Assembly (NCBI RefSeq): GCF_019279795.1
Contig: NC_056737.1
Location: forward strand, 1,192,973,515-1,193,037,514
Length of the DNA stretch: 64,000 nucleotides
Source of the DNA: Protopterus annectens
Taxonomy: Eukaryota; Chordata; Ceratodontiformes; Protopteridae
Direction: 5' to 3'
Shown here: positions 35,140 through 44,424 of the stretch, piece by piece
Position numbering within the stretch: the stretch's first letter is position 1
Layout: the number at the start of each line of letters is the position of its first letter
Program-made: the position numbers and the translations under genes
The notes under the pieces: model-generated
Database searches by the model: none
What the model was told of the DNA's origin: nothing
What the model saw: only the letters and a program-made list of their open reading frames with translations

Positions 35140-35510
35140 AAGTAAAACATAATAGACTAAGCAACAGCATGGACCAAACGAGCAACAAAAGTAAAATAAT
35201 GGCTCCGGTGCACAAATTAATAATCCACAAAGCTTTATTCCAAACGAAAAGTGAAGCGCTTTTCGTCTACCCTGCCAGTTTGGTAGACTTCATCAGACAA
35301 ATCAGCTGAAGCAACAGGCTTATCTTGTTCAGCAAGCTGTCCAGGCTGCAGTTCATCCACAGCTAAAGAGCTAACAGATGAAGGTGACCACGGGACTTCT
35401 CAGTTTGGGTGTGCTTCATCCGGGATGACCAAAGCGAGGACAGTATATAAACAGGCGAGTCCAGCCGAGGCGTTGAAGTTAAAAGACAGACAGGAATAAC
35501 CTAGACATTA
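35140..35510 (-). mobile_element. Penelope-like terminal fragment with hammerhead-like core
   Basis: Minus strand: CTGATGA (complement of 35,290-35,296), then a 6-7 bp stem GTCTACC/GGGTAGAC with a loop, then GAAA (complement of 35,261-35,264), followed by AATAAAGCTTTGTGG. The same order of motif and downstream AATAAAG appears at 30.35 kb. No endonuclease or RT follows, so this is a terminal piece only. Confidence 0.45.
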
Positions 35511-35520
35511 CACAAATAAT

Positions 35521-35594
35521 TTAAGGCACAACCATATTTCCTCCCCAGTGATGAGCTGACTCATCACTGGGGAGGAAATACGGTTGTGCCTTAA
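35521..35594. repeat. 35 bp perfect-type hairpin
   Basis: 35,521-35,555 and 35,560-35,594 are inverted repeats of 35 bp with one mismatch (A against G, a wobble in RNA) and a 4-base loop CTGA. It sits immediately beside the isolated L2-type array unit. Confidence 0.95.
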
Positions 35595-35648
35595 ATATAT
35601 ATATCATCTGCATGGCAGTGATAGCTCAGATGTTTCCTCCAATAAATG
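35595..35648 (-). repeat. Isolated unit of the 90 bp L2-derived array
   Basis: ATATATCATCTGCATGGCAG and the following GATAGCTCAGATGTTTCCTC match the units at 41,828-42,187. The CR1 copy E lies between, so one array was split by that insertion. Confidence 0.85.
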
Positions 35649-37612
35649 ACTCCACGTGGGCCAGCAGAGTAATCCAGGCTGCAGAGAGCTGAATAAGCGA
35701 CTTTTCTTGATACTAAGTATATTTTTTGTTGCTTTCCACATCTGAATACCTAGCAACTGTATTTCGCCTGCCTTTCTGTTACATTGAAGCTGTTTTTACT
35801 GCATTTAACTTAATATTGCACTTGGAATCCTTGTTTGTTACTATTTGACTGTATTTGTAGCAAATTCTTCTGTGTAAGCTGTAGTAGCTGATTCATAGAA
35901 TTTGTAAGTGTTTGCTGTACCTGTTTCTGCCTGTTTTGTGAAAAAAAAAAAAAAGAGAAAAATATCTCTTGTTTTTCCTGCTTTACTAGTTTAGTCCAGT
36001 TTCAGAGTTGCTGATTCCTGGGCTTTGGTTGTAGTTCCTGTGTACTGTTTCCTTGCCTTATTTAGGGGAAGGGAAGCTACCTTGCTTACCAGTGGGAGTG
36101 GGAAGCATTGAGCTGCCTTTTGTCCAGTTTTGTGAGGTTTCAGCCAGTAACTAGTAGTTTATTGGTCGTTTTGGGCCAGTTTCTAGCTTTTTCCAGCCCC
36201 CTGGTATAAAACTTTCAGCTTGTACCTACTCAGCACAGACTCCACGTGGGCCAGCAGAGTAATCCAGGCTGCAGAGAGCTGAATAAGCGACTTTTCTTGA
36301 TACTAAGTATATTTTTGTTGCTTTCCACATCTGAATACCTAGCAACTGTATTTCGCCTGCCTTTCTGTTACATTGAAGCTGTTTTACTGCATTTAACTTA
36401 ATATTGCACTTGGAATCCTTGTTTGTTACTATTTGACTGTATTTGTAGCAAATTCTTCTGTGTAAGCTGTAGTAGCTGATTCATAGCATTTATAAGTGTT
36501 TGCTGTACCTGTTTCTGCCTGTTTTGTGAAAAAAAAAAAAAAGAAAAAATATCTCTTGTTTTTCCTGCTTTACTAGTTTAGTCCAGTTTCAGAGTTGCTG
36601 ATTCCTGGGCTTTGGTTGTAGTTCCTGTGTACTGTTTCCTTGCCTTATTTGGGGAAGGGAAGCTACCTTGCTTTCCTGCTTTACTAGTTTAGTCCAGTTT
36701 CAGAGTTGCTGATTCCTGGGCTTTGGTTGTAGTTCCTGTGTACTGTTTCCTTGCCTTATTTGGGGAAGGGAAGCTACCTTGCTTACCAGTGGGAGTGGGA
36801 AGCATTGAGCTGCCTTTTGTCCAGTTTTGTGAGGTTTCAGCCAGTAACTAGTAGTTTATTGGTCGTTTTGGGCCAGTTTCTAGCTTTTTCCAGCCCCCTG
36901 GTATAAAACTTTCAGCTTGTACCTACTCAGCACAGACTCCACGTGGGCCAGCAGAGTAATCCAGGCTGCAGAGAGCTGAATAAGCGACTTTTCTTGATAC
37001 TAAGTATACTTTTTGTTGCTTTCCACATCTGAATACCTGTCAACTGTATTTCGCCTGCCTTTCTGTTACATTGAAGCTGTTTTTACTGCATTTAACTTAA
37101 TATTGCACTTGGAATCCTTGTTTGTTACTATTTGACTGTATTTGTAGCAAATTCTTCTGTGTAAGCTGTAGTAGCTGATTCATAGCATTTATAAGTGTTT
37201 GCTGTACCTGTTTTTGCCTGTTTTGTGAAAAAAAAGAAAAAAAAGAAAAAAATATCTCTTGTTTTTCCTGCTTTACTAGTTTAGTCCAGTTTCAGAGTTG
37301 CTGATTCCTGGGCTTTGGTTGTAGTTCCTGTGTACTGTTTCCTTGCCTTATTTGGGGGAAGGGAAGCTACCTTGCTTTCCTGCTTTACTAGTTTAGTCCA
37401 GTTTCAGAGTTGCTGATTCCTGGGCTTTGGTTGTAGTTCCTGTGTACTGTTTCCTTGCCTTATTTGGGGGAAGGGAAGCTACCTTGCTTACCAGTGGGAG
37501 TGGGAAGCATTGAGCTGCCTTTTGTCCAGTTTTGTGAGGTTTCAGCCAGTAACTAGTAGTTTATTGGTCGTTTTGGGCCAGTTTCTAGCTTTTTCCAGCC
37601 CCCTGGTATAAA
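35649..37612 (+). promoter_or_regulatory. CR1 5'-UTR: three tandem promoter-like monomers
   Basis: ACTCCACGTGGGCCAGCAGA starts units at 35,649, 36,239 and 36,936. Unit lengths are about 590, 697 and 677 bp; units 2 and 3 carry an extra internal duplication of about 111 bp (copies at about 36,559/36,671 and 37,266/37,377). Each unit begins with CACGTG (E-box) and ends with CCCCCTGGTATAAAAC, a TATA-type box. The layout resembles the tandem promoter monomers of rodent L1. Promoter function is inferred. Confidence 0.8.
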
Positions 37613-37943
37613 ACGCGCTAAACGCGCGTACTAGGGCAGTGCCGGTTAAGCAGGTTTAAACTATTCGGGCTACCTAAAGTCCACTCTTCAAATTTTCCCT
37701 TAAAACTACCTTCCTCGAACTATACTACTGATCAAATCAGCGTATCCTATAACTAAAAAGATCAACTCTACTTGACTCCAAGTAGACTATTCTCTATCTA
37801 TTAAACCTAGCACTTGCTCCTACAGTACTTATTACCTTGATACGGCACTCTTGTCATAGTACCCCAAAAAGGCAACCCCCCATTTCTCGGTCACACACGT
37901 CCCCCGGAATCTTTTTTTAAAGTTTTTCGTCTACCCTTCTAGC
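37613..37943 (+). other. CR1 5'-UTR, single-copy part
   Basis: Non-coding link between the last monomer and ORF1, starting with GCGCTAAACGCGCG, a CpG-rich spot in an AT-rich region. Confidence 0.6.
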
Positions 37944-38914
37944 ATGTCGAGGGATCAGTTGCTAGTGTCCTCTCCTGCTCAGCTGGTGAACCTGGGAATA
38001 TTGAGGCAATGTTTCAATTGCCTCATGTACACAGACAACCCTTTCCTCCTCCCACAAAACACAAATACATGCGAGAGATGCAACTATACGGCCAAACTGG
38101 AGGCTGAGCTCTCTCAACATAGGACTGGCAAGACCAGTCAGGAGGAGAAGGTTACCACACACACTATAGACCCAGTCTCACATAGTACCATTACAACCTC
38201 AAATCATACACATAAACACACAAAGACATACTCGGAGGCTCTGATCAAAATCTACCAAAACAGCAGAGGCCACCAAAGCAGACACCCAAACAACCACCAC
38301 CTCAGAACACAACACCCGCAACACATAGACCTCACAGTCAGAGTGTCAAACAGTCACAGCCCTTAAGGCCAAACACAATGCCAGACACACTAGTCATTGG
38401 TGACTCCATAGTCAGACACACTGATGTCCCGCTCACCAGACTGAGTAAGGAGAAGGTCACAGTAAGCTGCCTGTCGGGCGCTAGAATCCGCCACATAACG
38501 CAAGCACTCAGGTCTCTCAACAGCAGGTACAAATATGACTCAGTCATTGTCCACGCTGGTGTAAACGACCTGAGACGCACCTCCTTGGACTACATGAAAA
38601 GAGACATTGAGGAGCTCTCTGATTATGTAGCCCAGGCAGGTATGACCCTGACCTTGAGCAGTATCCTACCTTCACCAAGAATGATGCCACAATACAGAGA
38701 TAAGATGATCAGCTTTAACAATTGGCTTAAACACTGGTGTCATTCAAAGGGGATCCAGTATCTGTCTGCCTGGGATGACATGCTGGACAAGCCACGCTGC
38801 TTCGCAAGGGATGGCTTGCACCTGTCACCCTGGGATTCCGGATATTGGCAAAGGCTCTTGCCACCCCATAGTGCCTTTTTAGGCAAGGCTCAAATTCTAA
38901 ACCTACCACCCTAG
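37944..38914 (+). pseudogene. CR1 ORF1: zinc-binding N-terminus plus SGNH esterase
   Basis: The N-terminal frame (37,944-38,366) has CFNC at residues 27-30 and CERC at about 47-50, a CXXC pair like the PHD-type region of CR1 ORF1, then an acidic-basic linker. After a frameshift near 38,366, the second frame (from 38,378) is an SGNH/GDSL hydrolase: GDSIVRH (Ser at residue 10), HAGVNDL (Gly/Asn block) and RDGLHLSPWDSGYW (Asp-X-X-His block). These are the catalytic blocks expected for the esterase described in CR1 ORF1 proteins; its exact role in transposition is not known. 178 aa, uninterrupted. Confidence 0.88.
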
Positions 38915-38941
38915 AACACAAAAAGGAAAAAACTAAGGGTA

Positions 38942-41712
38942 ATGCTGCTCAATGCCAGAAGTCTAAATCTCAAAATGCACGCACTCGAGGCCCTTCTCAG
39001 TATGGAGAACATCGATGTCTGTGCTGTGACAGAAACCTGGTTCAAGGCTCCTGAGAGCACCCCAGCGCTATCAGGTTTTACCTCATATCATGCGTCCGCC
39101 CCAAAATCCGGACAATACCAAGAAAGGAGGGGGTATCCATATTCATCAAGGACACCCACACCTCAAGACTGGTGGCAACGCACGATGCATCGGAGACCAT
39201 CCAGGTGCAATTAACCATAGGCAAGACTGCTCTGCAAATTGTAGCATGTTACAGGCCACCCTCACAAACTCAGGAAACTCACATGGCCTTCCTGAAAACA
39301 CTAGAGGGATAAATGTATCACCAAACACCATCATACTAGGTGACTTCAATTACCCTAATATAGACTGGGAACACTACTCAAGCCCAAACACCCTAGCCCA
39401 AAAGTTCCTGGAATTCATAAACTCAAATGCCATGGAACAACTAGTCACCATCCCCACAAGAGGAGATAACATACTTGATCTCATCATCACGAACATGGGA
39501 GCACAATGTTCAACACCGAAGTATACCCCTTACTGGTGAGATCAGATCACAAACTAATCTCGCTGGAGGTCCTCATCCCACCCCACCTGAAATAAAAAGA
39601 CCACAGTAAAGAACTTCTCAAAAGCCGACTTCACACTTCTAAAGACTAGTGTGGTCTCCTTTCAGGCCCCGAGCCATGGAAAACAATACTCAAGCCGCTG
39701 AATCACTTACAAACGCCTTCTACCAGCACCTGCAGGACTGCATGGATAAGGCAATCCCAAGCAAAACAAAGACTCTTTGTACCAAAGGCAAGCGTCCAGT
39801 CTGGTGGACCCCAGCCATAAACAAACTCTACAACAAAAGGAGGAAGCTACTACAAGATAGAGCAAAATCCTTAAAAGGTAAGACACCCTTGATCACTATA
39901 AGTAAAAACTAAGAGCTCTCATAAAATCATCCAAAGCAAATTTCGAGAGAAAAATAGCTAAAGACTCAAAAGACAATCATAAGGCCTTCTTTAGCTATGT
40001 TAGAAACCTAGGAGGAAACTCCCAGATATGCTCAGAACTAGTTCAAAATGATGTGAAGATTACTGATCCTACAGACATTGCCAACATACTGGCTGACAGG
40101 TTCAGTGCAAACTTCTCCCCTCCCCCATAAGGAGAGATATCTATACCAAATGAGTGCAGCCCCCAAACATCTCCAGCGCCCAAGTGAGAACTGCTCTCTC
40201 CAAAGCAAAAAACACAGCATCCATGGGACCCGATGGTGTCACCGGCTGTGTGCTCCACGAACTCAATGAGGAATTAAACCCACAGCTAGGACAGCTGTTT
40301 AATCAAAGTCTTACCTCTGGATACGTACCCAGGGAGTGGCGCACTGCAACTGTGGTCCCACTTCACAAAGGCGGTGCCTCCAGAGACCCTGGAAATTACC
40401 GGCCCATTAGCTTGACAAGCCTTATCTGCAAAGCCATGGAGAGGATCATAATGGACCTCATAAATAAAGACATAGGGAATTTGCAGACTTTGGATCCAAC
40501 CCATTTTGGCTTTGTCAAAGGCAGATCATGCCTTTTAAACTTGGTTGACTTTTGAAACAGTCACCAAAGCCATTGATGAGGGAAAGGCAGTCCATACAGC
40601 CTACCTCGATCTGGCTAAGGCCTTCGATACAATACCCCACTCGGGTATCATTGAAAAACTCATCAGCTTAAATGTTAACCCATACATCACAAGATGGGTT
40701 GCAAACTGGCTGAGTGACAGAACCCACAGGGTCAGAGTTGCTGGCGCCATGTCAGACTCAAAGCCTGTCACAAGTGGTGTCCCACAGGGCTCAGTCCTGG
40801 GCCCACTCTTGTTTGGCATCTACCTTTTCGAAGTACAAGCAAACACAGGAGGGATATGACTGACAACGTTTGCAGATGACTGCAAACTGGGCCATAGTAG
40901 AAAACACATCTGACACAGATATCCTTCAGAAGGGTCTCACAGAAATGGATAACTGGTGCCAGAGCCACGGCCTAAAGTTAAATGCCAAAAATGCATAGTC
41001 ATACCCTTCGGGAAAAACAAGGTTACCCCTAGCTACCAAATAGGTGGCAATCCACTGAGCACAGAAGAAGTTATCAGGGACCTGGGGACCCAGGTTGATA
41101 GTAGTCTGTCATTCGACACCCATGTAGCTAAAGTAGTTAGGAAGTCCTTCTACATTGCCCACCTTATCATGAAGGGATTCTCATCTAGATCAAGGGAGGT
41201 CATAGTCTCCCTTTACTCATCACTCATCAGACCAATGATTGAGTACAATGCCCCATTCAGAATGTATCTGACCCGACACTTGCAGCAGCTGGAGAGGCGA
41301 CAAAGTTCCTCACCAAAAGGATAAAGGGTCTCAAAAATCTGTCCTATGCTGCCCGACTGAAAGAACTCCAGCTCTATTCAGTCGCCACCGCTTGCTCAGA
41401 GGTGACCTTTGCCTAACATACAAGGCCATGTCAAACCCAGATTTGATGAATATGCTTCACCTCAAAAATCTAGATCCATCAGAGCCACAAGGGCGGAGAC
41501 TTAAACCTCGACACGGCTATTAATAGGACGTGCTGGAGAGATAGATTCATCACCCAAAGACTCCCTATGCTGTGGAACAAAATCCCGGTACATGTGAGGC
41601 AGAGCACCTCGCTGGCCTTGTTCAAGAGAAATCTTGACCAATGGATGGGAGATCGCAGATATACCCCAGGAATTACCTCAGTGTCACTGCTCGACAGAGG
41701 CACAGCAAAATA
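38942..41712 (+). pseudogene. CR1 ORF2: APE endonuclease and reverse transcriptase
   Basis: MLLNARSLNLKMHALEALL (38,942) opens the endonuclease, followed by VTETWF, ILGDFNYPNIDWEHYSS (about 39,330-39,375), LVTIPTRGDNILDL and RSDHKLISLE (about 39,540). RT: TATVVPLHKGG, RPISLTSLICKAMERII, HFGFVKGRSCLLNL, TAYLDLAKAFDTIPH (motif A), SGVPQGSVLGPLLFGIY (motif B), FADDCKLG near 40,869 (motif C) and VIRDLGTQVDSSLSFD. The C-terminal region runs to GDRRYTPGITSVSLLDRG-type wording at about 41,655-41,700. At least seven frame changes split it, for example near 39,150, 39,540, 40,555, 40,860 and 40,990. Confidence 0.88.
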
Positions 41713-41827
41713 ATGGGTATAGTTCCCCATACTAAAGGGGTGGCGTAAGCCACAAAACAATGGGCTAGGCTTATAAATGCCCTCGGGCAGATAGCCTAGT
41801 ATGAACCTATGAACCTATGAACCTATG

Positions 41828-42187
41828 ACTGACAGGATTTCCCTAGAGATGTAGAAGTAAAGCTATATATCATCTGCATGGCAGTGACAGCACAGATGTT
41901 TCCTCTGATAAATGATGACTGATAGGATTTCCTTACAGATGTAGAAGTAAAGTTATATATCATCTTAATGGTGGTGATAGCTCAGATGTTTCCTCCAATA
42001 AATGATGACTAACAGGATTTCCCTAGAGATGTAGAAGTAAAGCTATATATCATCTGCATGGCGGTGATAGCTCAGATGTTTCCTCCAATAAATTATGACT
42101 GATAGAATTTCCCAAGAGATGTAGAAGTAAAGCTATATATCATCTGCATGGTGGTGATAGCTTAGACTTTTCCTCCAATAAAAGCTT
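41828..42187 (-). repeat. 90 bp array derived from L2-type RT motif C, 4 copies
   Basis: Units start at 41,828, 41,918, 42,008 and 42,098. On the minus strand each unit reads SYHxHADDIxLY-type text, matching the L2-type YHCYADDTQLY catalytic block. The period, 90 bp, is exactly 30 codons. The upstream RT text continues on the minus strand at 42,190-42,260 (GVSQGSI..PLL, MLPLEA), in the right order. Confidence 0.8.
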
Positions 42188-42650
42188 CTAGTGGCAACAT
42201 AAGTAAAATGCGTAATAAGGGATTTACAATGGAACCTTGTGAGACTCCCAAGTTCATTGGGTAATAAGAGGATGGATTAATATCTGTTACTACTTTGGAG
42301 CTATCCAGACATGTAAATGGAAAACCAATCCAAAATGATGTTGGAGAAACCGCAATTAAGAGTGGAGTGATTCCATGATGTCAGATGAAGAAAAAACAAT
42401 GAGAATCAGAACTGAAAAGCAACCCGATCTCTTAGCATAAGGAGCTCATTTACTTCCATAATGAGGTGGCTGGGACACTCATATAACCAGGTCAACATCT
42501 GTACAAAATGTTGCATCTATGTTCTGTGAAAGTTTGTCACCAAAAAGCTGAAGGAAGGGAGTCAAGTATGAATCCAGTTAAGTGGCAGGGAGGAGTGGGA
42601 CAGATTACAATGGGCTGGTTAGGCCTTGGTAGAGCAGCAAATAGCTCTTG
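42188..42650 (-). pseudogene. L2-type LINE reverse transcriptase remnant
   Basis: Minus strand: at 42,260-42,190 GVSQGSI, PLL and MLPLEAF correspond to the GVPQGSVLGPLLF...YMLPLG block of L2 elements, directly ahead of the ADD array. Further upstream, ILDWFSIYMSG (about 42,345-42,310) corresponds to the LNWFRSYLSGR region. Higher coordinates become unreadable. Stops and shifts throughout. Confidence 0.6.
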
Positions 42651-42779
42651 GGATGTGGAATAGCACTCACTGTTGGGAAAAGGAGGCAGACTGTCTGTGG
42701 GAAGGTGAACAGTACCAACTACAGACAGCTGTCTTTACTTTCACTGGTTCTTGAACACATTCCTGTCTATGAAAGTGAT

Positions 42780-43135
42780 GTATCTTCCATGACAGAGATG
42801 CTATTTCAGAGGAGCCCTAGGCAGGGACAAAGATACTCACAACCCCTTGTCTGGATTAATGACAATTTCTGTTTCAGGGTAGCCCTAGGTAGGGCTGGAG
42901 ATTCTCATAAACCCCTGCCTGGATGAATGACAGATGCTGTTTTAGAGGAGACCTAGGCAGGGACACAGATACTCATAAACCCCTTCCTGGATAAATGACA
43001 ATTGCTGTTTCAGGGGAGCCATAGGTGGAGATAGAGATACTCACAAATCCCTGCCTGGATGAATTACAGTTGCTGTTTCAGGGGAGCCCTAGGCAGGGAT
43101 AGAGATACTGACAGCCCCTGCCTGGATGAATGATA
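42780..43135. repeat. About 69 bp minisatellite, 5 copies
   Basis: Unit GTTTCAGGGGAGCCCTAGGC then AGGGATAGAGATACTCA and AACCCCTGCCTGGATGAATG. Copies diverged by about 10-15%. Origin not recognised. Confidence 0.85.
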
Positions 43136-43382
43136 GTTTGTATTAGGGTAGTAATAGAGATAGTTACTGCAATGCAGCTGCAAGTTGCAGAAAGGAAAAC
43201 TGTTACTTATCAATATGCCCCTAACAACTATTTGGGCTATTTGGTATTTGAACTCCATGTCATTAGAGTTACAGATGTATGACTGGGAAGAACAATTTCC
43301 GTGATCTATATCTGAAATAGGGAATTGATATCAGACTTCTGTTGTAGCTATGGATTTTCCATAATAAACCCCTTTGAACAAA
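43136..43382. other. No gene recognised
   Basis: AT-rich, only short frames. Confidence 0.4.
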
Positions 43383-43390
43383 AGACCTTG

Positions 43391-43693
43391 CATACCTCTC
43401 AACTGTACAGATTTTCGCCTCATATTTTTGGACCATTTTTCATAAAATTGTGGTTTTCTGGCAAATTAGTGGCAAATTATTAAAGATTGAAGTTAGAAAA
43501 TATGACATACATTTCAGTTTCAGACTTCACGCCCTTCAGAAAATTCATGCTAATGCAAAACCTGCTATTCTATCAACTTTCTAAGTTTGTAAGAGCAATA
43601 TTTAAAAATTGTCCCTATTTTTGGACCTTTGTCCTACTTTTCTTTATTAATGGCTTTGTTCAGATTTCTTGCTCTAAGAGGTTGAGAGGTATG
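43391..43693. mobile_element. hAT-like MITE, 303 bp
   Basis: Terminal inverted repeats CATACCTCTCAAC (left) and GTTGAGAGGTATG (right). Flanks AGACCTTG (43,383-43,390) and ATACCTTG (43,694-43,701) agree in 7 of 8 bases, an 8 bp duplication as expected for hAT. The interior (TTTTTGGACCATTTTTCATA and a partial repeat of it) encodes nothing. Similar CATACCTC-type repeats occur in fish and amphibian genomes as far as I recall. Confidence 0.7.
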
Positions 43694-43701
43694 ATACCTT
43701 G

Positions 43702-44420
43702 TGCTAAACGTACATGACTGACTTTATAATCATGTCAGTGGAATTAAGGCCATATGATTTGACCTTTCAGGTAAAGATATGAACTGTTATCCTATGTCAT
43801 CAGATCTGGGGCCATGCATTCTAGGAACTCAGATCAAGAGAGATGATGTAATCAGCTATCAAATGACCACTTCTTTGACATGAGGTATGTCAGATCATAG
43901 TTGGAGTGTCAGCTTCACAGACCTGTGAGAAAAAATACATTGAGAGGGTGTCATCAGTGCCTAGGAGGTGTTTCAGCTTAGGATGAGTTCAACCTCAATG
44001 GATGAGGCTGGGGAGGCAGAGTTTGAATAGAGCCTTTTCAAGATCTCCATTGTTGAGATGACAGAATGGACCTGTGGCAGAAAGGCAAGTGGTATTTATC
44101 ATGATAACCGTAGGTCCTCTTTGTGGACACTACAGGTGAAGAAAGTTTTAAAGTTAAAGAAACAGACAATTGTGCATTGTTAGATAGGTTGGCGTCTCCA
44201 TATTGGACTAATAGACACCTACTTATTTTAAACTTGTAAAAAATCAACATAGTCATGCAAGACATCCTTGTTATGACTCAGTATAATATATGAGAGAGAG
44301 CTCTATGCATGTGTAACAGATTCTGAATGCCTTTACTCTTTGGTTTTATACTGCAGGTTTGTCTTACCCTGCATTAGCATATGCAAAAAAAAAATGAAAT
44401 GTTAATATGAAACAGTATGA
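43702..44420. other. No gene recognised
   Basis: No motif, array or long frame. Confidence 0.4.
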
Positions 44421-44424
44421 CACA

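Larger units (their letters stand above)
35649..41827 (+). mobile_element. CR1 copy E, nearly complete, 6.2 kb
   Basis: Begins with three tandem 5' monomers (35,649-37,612), then ORF1 (37,944-38,914), ORF2 (38,942 to about 41,712) and the tail ...GAACCTATGAACCTATGAAC ending near 41,827. Its flanks are two halves of one array unit (…CCAATAAATG before; ACTGACAGGATTTCC after), which fixes both ends. It is the only copy here with a 5' end. Internal frameshifts make both ORFs inactive. Confidence 0.88.

Noticed and set aside
42780-43135. LINE origin for the 69 bp array
   Set aside because: Neither strand gives text I can match to a LINE protein.
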